Source of the DNA: Anaerolineales bacterium
GTDB taxonomy: Bacteria > Chloroflexota > Anaerolineae > Anaerolineales > DRMV01
Direction: 5' to 3'
Length of the DNA stretch: 36,898 nt
Assembly (NCBI GenBank): GCA_027023425.1
Contig: JALVVL010000014.1
Location: 1-36,898 of the forward strand
Of this stretch, positions 9,964 through 21,700 are shown one piece after another. Made by a program: the position numbers and the translations under genes. Position 1 is the first letter of the stretch. Each line of letters begins with the position of its first letter. The notes under the pieces were generated by a model, which searched no databases, was not told the origin of the DNA, and saw only the letters and a list, made by a program, of their open reading frames with translations.

Positions 9964-12141
9964 ATGACAAACCTCCTCCCATCCAAATGCAACAGATGCC
10001 CACTACGCGCCGAACTTGAGCAGATGGGCGTCGGCGCGGCAGATGCCGACTTTGTGATCGCCCTTGCGGGCAACCCCAACACGGGCAAGAGCACGCTTTT
10101 CAACGCCCTCACCGGCTTGCGCCAGCATACCGGCAACTGGCCCGGCAAAACAGTGACACTCGCCGAAGGCGCTTACGAATTCAACGGGCGGCGTTACAAA
10201 GTGGTTGACCTGCCCGGCACGTATTCCCTGCTCACCGCCTCGGAGGACGAGGAGGTGGCGCGCGATTTCATCCTTTTCGGCAAGCCCGATGCCGTAGTGG
10301 TGCTTGCCGATGCCACCGCTTTGGAGCGCAACCTCAACCTGCTCTTTCAGGTGATGGAAATCACCGACAAGGTGGTGCTGACGCTCAACATGATGGACGA
10401 AGCACGCCGCAAGGGCATTCAGGTTGATGCACGTGCCCTAAGCCGCGGCCTCGGCATTCCGGTTGTGCCGATGGTGGCGCGGAGCGGCGAAGGCATTACG
10501 GCTTTGCTCCGCACGGTTGAGGAAGTGGTTACGGGCAAATTGAAACCCACTCCCCGCCGCGTGCCCACGCCGCCGGAGGTGAAAGGCGCTGTTGACCAGT
10601 TAGTGCCGTTGATAAAAAAAGCCGTGCCCGGCATTCCAAATGCGCGCTGGGTGGCAATGCGGCTTTTGGACGGCGACGCGCGGGTTGAAGAAGCCCTGCT
10701 GAGCGGGGAAATGGCGCACTTGGTGCTCGGCGACAATGAGCAAGCGGTGGAAGAATCGCGCCGCAAAGCCGAGCAGGTGCTTGCCGCTACCGAAAGCCTG
10801 CGGCGCGGCCTGAGCACTAATTTCCGCGACGAAATGGTGAAAGCGCTGTACGCCGAAGCCGAGAAGGTGGTGCGCCGCGCCGTCCGTATGCCCGGCGACC
10901 GCCGCCCTTGGGATTGGGATCAACGCATAGACCGCATTGTCACCTCGCCCGTGTTCGGCTTCCCAATAATGGCGGTTTTGCTGGCGGTGGTGTTTTGGAT
11001 AACCATTGTGGGCGCAAACTACCCCTCGGACTTACTCGCCGAAGCGCTTTTCTGGGTGGAATCGCAGGGCGCGGCGCTCTTTTCCGCCATCGGCGCGCCT
11101 TGGTGGCTAACCGGCTTTGTGTGGCACGGCGTTTGGCGCGGCATGGCTTGGGTGGTGAGCGTGATGCTCCCGCCAATGGCGATTTTCTTCCCGCTTTTCA
11201 CATTTTTGGAGGATCTAGGCTACCTGCCGCGCGTGGCTTTCAACATGGACTACCTCTTCCGCAAAGTGGGGGCGCACGGCAAGCAAGCGCTTACCATGAT
11301 GATGGGCTTTGGGTGCAATGCCGCGGGAGTGGTCGGCACGCGCATCATTGATTCTCCCCGCGAGCGGCTGATTGCCATCCTGACCAACAACTTTGTGCCG
11401 TGCAACGGGCGCTTTCCTACGCTGATTTTGTTGGCATCGTTGTTCGTTGCGCGCCAATTTTCGTCTGGAGTGGCTTCGTTGGTCGCTGCGGCGGTTGTGC
11501 TCGGCGTGGTCACGCTCGGTGTGGGGTTCACGCTTTTGGTATCGGCATTGCTGTCGCGCACAATCCTGAAGGGCACGCCTTCGGCTTTTACGCTGGAATT
11601 GCCGCCCTACCGCAAGCCGCGCCTTTGGCCTATCATCTATACCTCGTTGATAGACCGCACAATTTTCGTGCTGTGGCGGGCGGTGATGGTCGCCGCGCCT
11701 GCCGGTGCAGTGATTTGGTTGCTCGCCAACATCCACCTGCACGGCGCAAGCCTCGCCCAGCACATCGCCCAAGCCCTCAACCCAATCGGGCACGTGATGG
11801 GGCTGGACGGCGTGATTTTGCTGGCTTACATCATCGCCATCCCTGCAAACGAAATTGTGGTGCCCACGATGGTGATGGTTTACAGCGGTGCGGGCATGAT
11901 GGTGGATGTGGGGTCTTTGGACGCCTTTTATCGCTTGCTCACCACCCACGGCTGGACAATGCTGACCGCGGTCAGTATGATGCTTTTTGTGCTCCTGCAC
12001 AACCCTTGCGCCACCACCCTGCTCACGATTTACAAAGAAACCGGCAGTAAAAAGTGGATGGCGCTCGCCGCAGCAATTCCGTTGGGCATTGGGTTTGTGG
12101 TAACCACAACCGTAGCCACAGTGGTGAGAATGCTACACTAA
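9964..12141 (+). CDS. feoB: Ferrous iron transport protein B
   Basis: 725 residues, a normal FeoB length. The N-terminal GTPase domain shows G1 GNPNTGKST (36-44), G3 DLPG (82-85) and G4 NMMD (142-145), followed by a helical spacer. The C-terminal half has multiple membrane spans and the two Cys-containing gate motifs, GFGCNAAGVVGTR and NNFVPCNGRFP. FeoB imports Fe(II) across the cytoplasmic membrane. An extra CxxC (CNRC, residues 9-12) precedes the GTPase domain. The ATG at 9964 has no clear ribosome binding site; a later Met (residue 21, 10024) would also preserve the G domain but lose the CxxC. It lies behind the DtxR-FeoA fusion, from which a repeat block separates it, so it may be separately transcribed. 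Confidence 0.96.
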   Translation: MTNLLPSKCNRCPLRAELEQMGVGAADADFVIALAGNPNTGKSTLFNALTGLRQHTGNWPGKTVTLAEGAYEFNGRRYKVVDLPGTYSLLTASEDEEVARDFILFGKPDAVVVLADATALERNLNLLFQVMEITDKVVLTLNMMDEARRKGIQVDARALSRGLGIPVVPMVARSGEGITALLRTVEEVVTGKLKPTPRRVPTPPEVKGAVDQLVPLIKKAVPGIPNARWVAMRLLDGDARVEEALLSGEMAHLVLGDNEQAVEESRRKAEQVLAATESLRRGLSTNFRDEMVKALYAEAEKVVRRAVRMPGDRRPWDWDQRIDRIVTSPVFGFPIMAVLLAVVFWITIVGANYPSDLLAEALFWVESQGAALFSAIGAPWWLTGFVWHGVWRGMAWVVSVMLPPMAIFFPLFTFLEDLGYLPRVAFNMDYLFRKVGAHGKQALTMMMGFGCNAAGVVGTRIIDSPRERLIAILTNNFVPCNGRFPTLILLASLFVARQFSSGVASLVAAAVVLGVVTLGVGFTLLVSALLSRTILKGTPSAFTLELPPYRKPRLWPIIYTSLIDRTIFVLWRAVMVAAPAGAVIWLLANIHLHGASLAQHIAQALNPIGHVMGLDGVILLAYIIAIPANEIVVPTMVMVYSGAGMMVDVGSLDAFYRLLTTHGWTMLTAVSMMLFVLLHNPCATTLLTIYKETGSKKWMALAAAIPLGIGFVVTTTVATVVRMLH

Positions 12142-12186
12142 CCACCCGCGCAAGCCGCTGAAACGGCATTGCGCACAAAACACAGT

Positions 12187-12217
12187 AACAGCCCCTTGGA
12201 AATTCCAAGGGGCTGTT
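12187..12217. terminator. Bidirectional hairpin between convergent genes
   Basis: A 15-bp near-perfect inverted repeat (aacagccccttggaa / ttccaaggggctgtt) around position 12202 lies between the end of feoB (12141) and the end of the minus-strand giant gene (12241). No long T run follows on either strand. A similar hairpin stands behind the other complete giant gene. Confidence 0.7.
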
Positions 12218-12240
12218 GTCGCAAACCACGAACAGGGGCA

Positions 12241-12708
12241 TTACGGCTCAGGCTCAACCTTCACCAGCACCGCTTGCACCACCAAGCGCCAGCGGTAAGC
12301 GTCGGTTTTCTCGTCAAAGCCTTCGCAGGTTATCAAGGTCACCCAGTCGCGCTCCTTATGCCCGAGCACCGATATGTCGTTGGGTTTCACCCGCTTCACG
12401 GCACGCACTTCATAGATGTAGCGCTCGCCGTTGGCGTGGATGATCACCTTGTCACCCCATTCCAGAGTGTACAGGTTCACAAACGGGCCGGGCTCGCCGT
12501 TGGGCAGGTACACATGCGCTGTTAGCGCCGTGTTGCCCGGCCAGGTCGGGAAGGCCGTGCCTTCAAGCCAACCAGCGTTGTTCCACAGCCATGTCAAGTC
12601 CCAGCCGTCCTTGTTGCGAGGCACACCAACGATCGGCAGTTTCAAGCCCAGTTTCGGAATTTCAAGCACCAAGCCACTCAACTGATCGTAGGCCACCTTT
12701 TGCACCGG
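12241..12708 (-). repeat. Sortase-coding 3' cassette, copy A
   Basis: The last 468 coding bases match 22525-22992 without a difference that I could find (offset 10,284). They cover the sortase domain from just behind the LPKTG region to the stop. Flanking differences appear at 12709 and immediately beyond the stop. The DUF11 domains before it differ clearly between the genes. Confidence 0.9.
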
Positions 12709-15700
12709 AATGGTGGTCACCCGGCCGGGGGCAAAGCCGGTCTTGGGCAAGCGCGCACTCACATCCACTGAGGCAATAACGCCGTAATTGTTCACCGGGT
12801 CGTTGGGATCGTAGTAACGCTCTGTGGAGAACTCATTGTATTGCGATTGCGGGTCGCTCACATCGCCGGGCAAACTGCTCCATTCTCCAAGAGCAGTATT
12901 GGTAACAACCTCACCCGGAGGTGAAGTCAACTTGGCTTTGAAACTGATCTGAGCCTTTTGCCCCAACGGGATCACATCCCACAGCACGGTGATGGTGCGC
13001 GTGGCCGGGTCGTAGGTCATGCTTGTGGGCACCACGCCGTCAACGCTTTGGAGCGAAGCATCAACGTACTCCAGTTGCGGCGGCAAAGTGTCCACCAATT
13101 GGACGTCGTAAGCGTTTGTGCGGCTTTCGGGGGTGTGTTCCAGCGTAAGGGTAAAGGTGATAGGCTCATCAGGCAGCGCAACTCTCGGGTCGGCATCTTT
13201 GGTAAGGGTGAGCCTGGGCTCCACAACGATAACCGGCGGGGCAGAAGCATCGGCGCTGCCGGAATCCCACGACCAAGTAGCCTGATTGTCCAAATCGGTG
13301 CCGGTAACGTTTCCGGCCACATCAAGCACAACCACTTGATAGCGCACGGTAATGGTGGCGTCGGTTGTGCCGCTGTTGGTCACCGTGCCAAAGTTCCAGA
13401 CAATCTGGCGGCCCTGATCCACCGGGTCGGTGCTTCCGGCCGGGTATTCGCTTACCGTAGGCGAATTGCAAATTTCATCCCACGAACCGGCGTCGGCCGT
13501 TATACTGCCGGTAGTGGTTATGCTTTCACACTGCTGGAAGGCCAAGCCGCGGGTGAGTATGTCGGTCATCTTGAGGTTTGTAATAGTGCCCGGGCTCATC
13601 GTAAAGGTGGATTCATAGGTGATTATTTCACCTATTGCTACATCGTTTCCATCGGTGAAGGACTGGTTGGTGCCCTCTATGGACTTATCCGCGGAGCCCA
13701 AAACCTTCCTCAAGCCTATATCAAGCGACAAGTTGGTGCGGCCATCCGGATAGTTGTGCGTCAACGCCGGGTCAGACTGGGTGGAAGCATCCTCAGCGCC
13801 GCTTTCGCCCGTCAGCCAAGAACTGGCGGCGAGGTCTTGCAAACTGGGCACGGTAACAGGCGGAAGGATGACTGCCGCGCCAAGTCCATCGGGTTGAGTA
13901 GCGTCACTGTCCACCATGTCTGAGCCTTGGTCGGCGGTCACAACCTGATTGAGGCCATCGGGCAAGGTCGGCACTTTGATTTGCACAGTGGTGTCGGGAG
14001 TCAGGCCGCAGAAGGTGTAGCGCCCTTGGGAATCGGTGGTAACGGTGGTGACAACGTCATCACCAGTGCCAAAGGTGCCGTCAGCGCCGGGCCAGGTCAT
14101 TCCAACCATGAGGCCTGCAACGGGCTTGTCATCGTCATCCTGCTGATTGGCAGTTTGGCCTTCGGTGTCATCCCACACGTAGTCGCCCACACAAGCCAAC
14201 GGAGTCCAGTAATCCTCAACTTCGCCGTCTGGTGCCGAGCCGTTCCAATCCCGAGCGGTCAAATCGGCGGTAGTCAGGCGGAAGCGCATGTGCACTTCGC
14301 CGCCGTCAAAAGTCGCGCCGACAGGGACGGTGAAGCAATATTGCTTTGCGCTCACGCCACCGTCAGGCACGATGGCCACGCCACCGCTGAAATCACCCGT
14401 ATTCACCTGCTCAGCCGCAGTAAACTGCCCGTCACCGTTCCAGTCAAACCATGCGTAAAGGTTGGCGTCGTTGCCGGTAGTGTTGTGGGCATCCACCTGC
14501 ACGCAGGCCTGCTGTCCCGGGATGAGCGGAGTCACGAGGGTGACGCCGTCCTCATCATCCCCCGGAGAAGCGCAGGTGCCGATTTGCACATCGGTGGTAT
14601 CGGCGGCATCGGCGTGGTCGTCGCCGCCGCTGAGCACGCCCGATTGAGCGTCGGGGAATGGGCCATCATCACTATCCACACACGCACCGAGGTACAAATG
14701 CACATTGAGTTGGTGATTTGCGGGCTGAAGCGGCGCATGGGCCGGCGAAAGCCCGGCGGGTTCAAACGAATCCGGCAGGTCGCCGTAATCGTAAGAGAGT
14801 TTGGCACCCACGATGTAATCTTCAACTTCGCCACTGCCGACCAAGCCATTTGGAGACGGTATGCTTTCGTTTGCTATCCTGAAGCGCACGCCCACAGCCC
14901 GCGCAACATTCAGCGGCACGGTCACATCCACCGTGTAGGTGCCGTCCGTCGTCTGCGATACATTGTCCAAAATCTGCTCGCCTGCATCGGCAAAGTCGCC
15001 GTCTCCGTTCCAGTCTATCCACGCACTCACAACCGTGTCTGCCGATGCGTTGCCTACCGTGTAACTTATCTCGTAACTCTTGCCTGCCACAAATTCGGCC
15101 GGAAGCACCACGCCGTCTTCATCATCCACGCCGTTGTTATCGTCACCCAAGGCATTTGCCTCTGGCTGGCCGTCCGTCTCCGCATCCGGCCCCACAGTGC
15201 CCAAAATTGGGTTGGATACCGCCGCTATTTCGTGCTCGGCGCCTCCATCGGCTATAGTCGTCTTGTACGGGCTCGGCAGGTCGCCAAAGTCGTAGCCAAC
15301 CAAACCGAAGTCTATCGCCAAATTGGTCTGTGCATCGGGGTAGGCGTTCGGGTCTGTATCGTTCGCGGCGTCGTCGGTATCAGTGGCAGGCGGCACAGTA
15401 AAGACGGGCCCCTTGCCGGTGGAGTCGCCATCGCTGTCCAAGCCGGGATCGTTACCCTGCCCGGCGGGCACCAACACCATACCGTCCGGCGGGGTGACGT
15501 CCACCCGGTAATTATCCGCCTGTCCGTCTCCCGTAGCATCGCTCAACAAGCCGCAGAAGGCGTAAATGCCGTCTGCGTCGGTTGTGGCCGTGTAGGTGCG
15601 GTCTTCGGCGTCGTCAAAGTTGCCGTTGTCGTTCCCGTCCCAGTGCAAGGTGAGCGTTACGCCGGAAATGCCGGGCTCTGTGCCGTCTTGCACGCCTTCC

Positions 15701-18700
15701 GTGGCGCTGCCGCCATCGTTCCAAACGAAGTTGCCTACACAGTACAAGGGAGCATAGTAATCTTCAACTTCGCCGTCCGGCGCGCTCTCTTTCCAATCCT
15801 CGGCGGTCAAATCAGCGGTGGTCAAGCGGAAGCGGGAATATGCTTTGCCGCCTTCAAAAGTGGCCGTATTCGGCACGGTGAAGCAATACTTGGCGTCAGT
15901 AACGTCGTTTTCTATGAGAACCGAGCCGTTGGCAAAGTCACCAGTGTTTAGCGCTTCCTCGGCGCTGAACTGCCCATCTCCGTTCCAGTCAAACCAGCCG
16001 TACAGGTGCGCCACATTGCCGGTAGCATTGTGCGCCGTGACCTGCACGCAGGCCTCTGCGCCGGGGATCAATGGCGTTATCAAGCGGACACCGTCTTCGT
16101 CGTCGCCTGCGGTGGCGCAGGTACCGGCGGTGTAATAACCAACATTGGCATCGTCGCCGTTAGCGGTGGCATCAGGCTGTCCATCATATTCGCCATCAAC
16201 GCAAGCGCCCAAGTACAAAGTGGGGGAAACAAGATGCTTAGCCCCATTGTCGGCATCGGTGGTAGCGTAACCATCTGGCAAATCGCCGTAGTCGTAAGTT
16301 TCTTTGGCCTTGACGAGGTAATCCTCCACCTCGCCGCTTACAACTAAGCCATCAGGCGACGGTATGCTTTCGTTTGCTATCCTGAAGCGCACGCCCACAG
16401 CCCGCGCAACATTCAGCGGCACGGTCACATCCACCGTGTAGGTGCCGTCCGTCGTCTGCGATACATTGTCCAAAATCTGCTCGCCTGCATCGGCAAAGTC
16501 GCCGTCTCCGTTCCAGTCTATCCACGCACTCACAACCGTGTCTGCCGATGCGTTGCCTACCGTGTAACTTATCTCGTAACTCTTGCCTGCCACAAATTCG
16601 GCCGGAAGCACCACGCCGTCTTCATCATCCACGCCGTTGTTATCGTCACCCAAGGCATTTGCCTCTGGCTGGCCGTCCGTCTCCGCATCCGGCCCCACAG
16701 TGCCCAAAATTGGGTTGGATACCGCCGCTATTTCGTGCTCGGCGCCTCCATCGGCTATAGTCGTCTTGTACGGGCTCGGCAGGTCGCCAAAGTCGTAGCC
16801 AACCAAACCGAAGTCTATCGCCAAATTGGTCTGTGCATCGGGGTAGGCGTTCGGGTCTGTATCGTTCGCGGCGTCGTCGGTATCAGTGGCAGGCGGCACA
16901 GTAAAGACGGGCCCCTTGCCGGTGGAGTCGCCATCGCTGTCCAAGCCGGGATCGTTACCCTGCCCGGCGGGCACCAACACCATACCGTCCGGCGGGGTGA
17001 CGTCCACCCGGTAATTATCCGCCTGTCCGTCTCCCGTAGCATCGCTCAACAAGCCGCAGAAGGCGTAAATGCCGTCTGCGTCGGTTGTGGCCGTGTAGGT
17101 GCGGTCTTCGGCGTCGTCAAAGTTGCCGTTGTCGTTCCCGTCCCAGTGCAAGGTGAGCGTTACGCCGGAAATGCCGGGCTCTGTGCCGTCTTGCACGCCT
17201 TCCGTGGCGCTGCCGCCATCGTTCCAAACGAAGTTGCCCACGCAGTACAACGGCTCGTAGTAATCCTCCACCTCGCCATCTGGAGCGGCACCTTTCCAAT
17301 CATCTGCTGTCAGCGCCGCCGTAGTCAGACGGAAGCGGTAATACACTTTGCCGCCTTCAAAAGTGGCCGTATCCGGCACAGTGAAGCAATACTCCCCGTT
17401 GTTGACGTCGCCGTTCAGCGCCACCGAGCCACCGGCAAAATCGCCGGTATTCAGTGCCTCGTCTGCGCTGAACTGCCCATCTCCGTTCCAGTCAAACCAG
17501 CCGTACAGGTGCGCCACATTCCCAGTGGCATTGTGCGCCGTGACCTGCACGCACGCTTCGCCACCCGGCACCAGCGGCGTTATCAGGCGGATCCCGTCTT
17601 CGTCATCATTCTCCTTGGCGCACGTGCCTTCAGTCATAGAACCCATAGCCGCGTCATCACCATCCACACCCATCACACCAGCATCGTCCACCGGATGGCC
17701 GTCGGAATCGGAATCCACACAGCCGCCGAGATACAAATCCGGCGAAATAGTATGACGAGCGCCATCGGATGCTTGGGTAGTGCCATAGGTATCGGGCAAA
17801 TCCCCGTAATCCAAAGTAGAAACAAAAGCAAGGTCTAACGTGAAGTTGGTCATATCATCCCGCACCATGGGATTGCCCAAATGCTTCACGTTGTCACCCG
17901 TGGGCTCATCACCAATTATGTCTTCATCGACATTAACCGTTGCCGAAAGGGTCATCAAGCCCGCACTTCGCACCACGCCATTGCTCTCTATAGCATGATG
18001 GTCAGCATCTTCATTCTTATCGGTATCGGGGTCCATCTCCGGCGAAGGTGCAGGCGCCCAGCCTTCCGGCAAATTGGTCACGGTCACGTAGTACTTTCCG
18101 GCAACATACTTACCGCTTCCGTCGTAATTGCCATCGGTCAATCCTTCAAAGAACCAGCGCCCATTCTCATCCGTAGTGGTGGTGCCGATCAAATTATCGT
18201 TTTCGTCGTAAAGGTGGACTTCCACGCCAGCCGGGGCAGTAATATCAATTCCATCATCATATTTGCTGTTGCCGTTCATATCCAGCCACAACAGGTCACC
18301 GATGCTAAAGCCCACAACCTGCACGTAGGGCTCGTTAGAGCGAACCGGGTCGTTGAAAGTGGCAGAATAAGCGGCAAAGCGGTCTACGTAGAGGTCATTG
18401 GGCTCATTATCGTTAGCCTGAAGCGTAAAGGAAACTTCAGCGGTTTCCTGCTTTGCAAGTTGATGGTCAGACACCCAACGGATAGCGGTAACATCCGCCA
18501 AAGTATGGGCCGAGCAAGGCCGCCCCTGAGTATCGGTAGGTGGAGGCGGTGCGGTGCTATCCGAGGGCACCTCGCACCAATGGGTGCTGCCCGAGTTGAG
18601 GTCATTGCGCGCTGTATCGGTCGGGTCATAACTGACCGTATCGGGTGAATCGCCGGTAACGTACCAGTGGCCGGTATCGGTGCGGGTGCCATCAGGCCCG

Positions 18701-21700
18701 CTGACCGTTGGGTCGGGGGGAGTTTTAGTCAGGGTTAAGGTGCCGTGGTAATCCGAGAAATAAGTCTCACGCTCAGAGAGCGAGCCTTGCCCATCACCGT
18801 TATAGGGGAACACCTCTATCACATCGGGGGCCGCAAACGGTAAAGTGTCTGAGGTGTTCGCCCAAACCATTGTCCAAACTTGCTCATCGTTCTGGAAGTC
18901 AAGAGAATGATCTACTGATTTTTCAACCGCGAACCGCCCTTTTTGCAACAAACGCACGGTGCGATTGTCTTCTTGCAGTTTGGCATTGTAGGGAACGTTA
19001 TCCGCCTCAATTTTGACCGTGTTGACCACGTCGGTGAGCGCAGGCGCAAATGGGTCAGTGTTGGTACACACGACTATGGGATCTAACTGCTGATTGGCCG
19101 GCACCGGATTGTCGTAGGTGTAAATGAGGGTGGTCTCGCCCTCGTTAGGCGTATTTGGAATGATAGTAGGCCCACTCACACCTGCAGGCGGCGGCGGAGA
19201 ACAAGAAGCCGAGTAGGAGGTGTATTTGGGCAACACGTCGGTGATGGTTAGATTCTCGGCAAGATCCTGCCCACCCGGGTTTGTCGCAGCAGGCAGCAAT
19301 GACCACCTTATTTGGTCGCCGGCAAACACTTCGTCCAAATCGTCATCGTAGGGTGTGGAGCCTTCTTTGAAAGCATGCTTCTCTATGGAAAGCAACAGTC
19401 GGCGGTAAATCAAGCGATCCCCATAATTGACGGAAGTGGTTCCATCAGTGCCTTGGTGATGAGTAGCATCATAGCCATATGGATCCCAATCGCCAACGCC
19501 ATCGTTATCCTTGTCGTAGGCAAAATTGCTAACGTTGGGGAGCAACGTGCCGGTGGGAATGGGTTTGCCGTCTTCGGCGGGGTAATCGGGGGAGTAGAAA
19601 GTGGAGCGCGCCACAAAATACGGCCAGAGCAGCAGCCGGTCACCCCCGCCCAACTTCCGCTGCGGGTTTTGGTTGGGGTCAGGCCGCAAGCGGATCATCA
19701 CTATATCGCCCGGATCCCAACCGGCAGCGTCCGGGTCGGTAGTCCACTCCAACTTTCCATCGGCGGTTAGAGAAGCGCCGCAGTCTTTAGCCGCTTGCTG
19801 CTGTTGGGGATTGTCAACCGGTATCACATGGGTCGTAGGATCAGGCGCCTCACCCAAATGGTGGTTAACTTGCCAAGTTTTACGTCCACTTGAAGGAGTA
19901 AAACGGGCAAATTCTATGATGTACCCCCAATCGGTGGCAAAACGCCGCCCCAAAGTAGCCGTGCCGCCGTCCAGTGCAGGTTGGCCGGAGTCATCGTAAG
20001 TAGCCCAAGCATATTTGCCGACCACTTCCTGGGCGGCATCAGCAGGGATATGCGCCAATCTATATGTAGAGTTGTCTATCGTTTCACAAATTTCCGCATC
20101 CGTCAACGGCGCGTCGTGGGCAGTTATCAATACCTCAGAGGTAAATTCCTGCCCCGAGGTAACAAGGCCATCGCCGGAATCACATCCGCTTTGCCCGGGA
20201 AGGTAAGAATTGTAGTCTCCGGGCTGGCAAACCCACTGATATTCAGGAGCAATGCTGTATTTATGTTGGCCGTTCTTGAAATGGCTATTGGCAAACCGCT
20301 TTTCCACACTGCCATCAGTGGTAACAGTGTAATAAGCAGTACGGCAGTTGTTGCCACTTGCCTGCTCATTGTCGCCATCCCAGCCGGGCTCATAACCGTC
20401 CAAATAGTTGCTAATGGGGTTTCCATTGGCGTCTTGTCCGTTAGGGTCAAAGTAACCAACGCAGTTTGTAATCTTGTAAGTACCCGGAATCATCGGGTCG
20501 CCGTCTTGCCAGTTCGGGTCTACCGAACGGAAGAAAGCCGAATAAGGAATCCACGTGCCTACCTGCCCGGCGACCACAACCTTGAAAGGAGCCAGTGGCT
20601 CGCCAAAGTAATCCACCGTGGGGAAATGCCGTCCAGAAGTATCAGCGCCCTCAACCGTAATTATGCTCGTATCCGGATCGCCGTTCCAGATGCCGCTATC
20701 GGCCGTCATGTTATCCTGATACGGCAATTGCCCGTGGCCGTTGTGGGGCATTATCCACGGGTCAGACATTGCCCACACAACTTTAGCCCCATACGGAGCA
20801 TAGGCTGGGTCTATTATGTCTTTGAAAGTGAAGGGGTCTTCTACTATTTGGGTAATACCTTTACCATCAGAACTCATATCGGCGATAATTGAAGTGTCGT
20901 AAAAGGCATAAACCCCCATTTCGTCAGTATCGCCGGTTGGGTCTTGGATCAGACCATACAACGCTGAGCCATTTTGAGGGGATTCGTCGCTGCGGCCCTC
21001 CTTAGTAAGGTCAAAGCGCGGCGCAGCGGAAATGTTTATATCCGGCGTGGGCAATTCAGGAGAGGGCAAAGCATCGTTAGCCGCCGCGTAAGCCCTAATT
21101 TCGGTTGTAAAGCGCGAAGCATGGGGGCTTAAACCTGTCGCTTTTATACCTATAGAAGCAAAAACCTGCGCGTTTTTGAGGTTGCCCACATTACATATCA
21201 GGATAATTCCGCCCGTATTCTGATCCTTTATCACCTGGGATTGTGGGTTGTAATCCGAGCCCGTTCCACACGCGGTTGGAATTCCTGTGGAAGAAGATGA
21301 AATTATCTCCAAGTCCGCCCCATCCACAGGCGTGAATTGCATTTCTATTATCACATTGTCTATACCATTGTCGGGTGCATTATCAAGTGTCACCGATGGG
21401 ACAAAAGTGACAATGTCATTACTGCGAACAGTCAAGTCAAAATGATGGCAATCATCGCCGGGAGGAGTGTCTGAAAAGGGAGGCGCAGTATTAGGATCTT
21501 CGTAATCGGTATTGGGACAACCGCCATACACATTGAAAGGCGGGGTTCCCGTTTCAAAACCTTGAACGCCATCATCGGAATTGCCGTTTATGTCAATATA
21601 ACTAATCTGAATTTCCGGCAACGGGCGTAGGCCAGCGTTTGTTTTCCCTTGTTGAATGCTATCCCAACTTATCTGCGCTGTCCAAGGAGCAGGCGGGACA

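Noticed and set aside
13927-15951. 674-codon open frame on the plus strand
   Set aside because: Antisense to the GEVED/SdrD_B array and itself duplicated only because the coding strand is; no recognisable domain.
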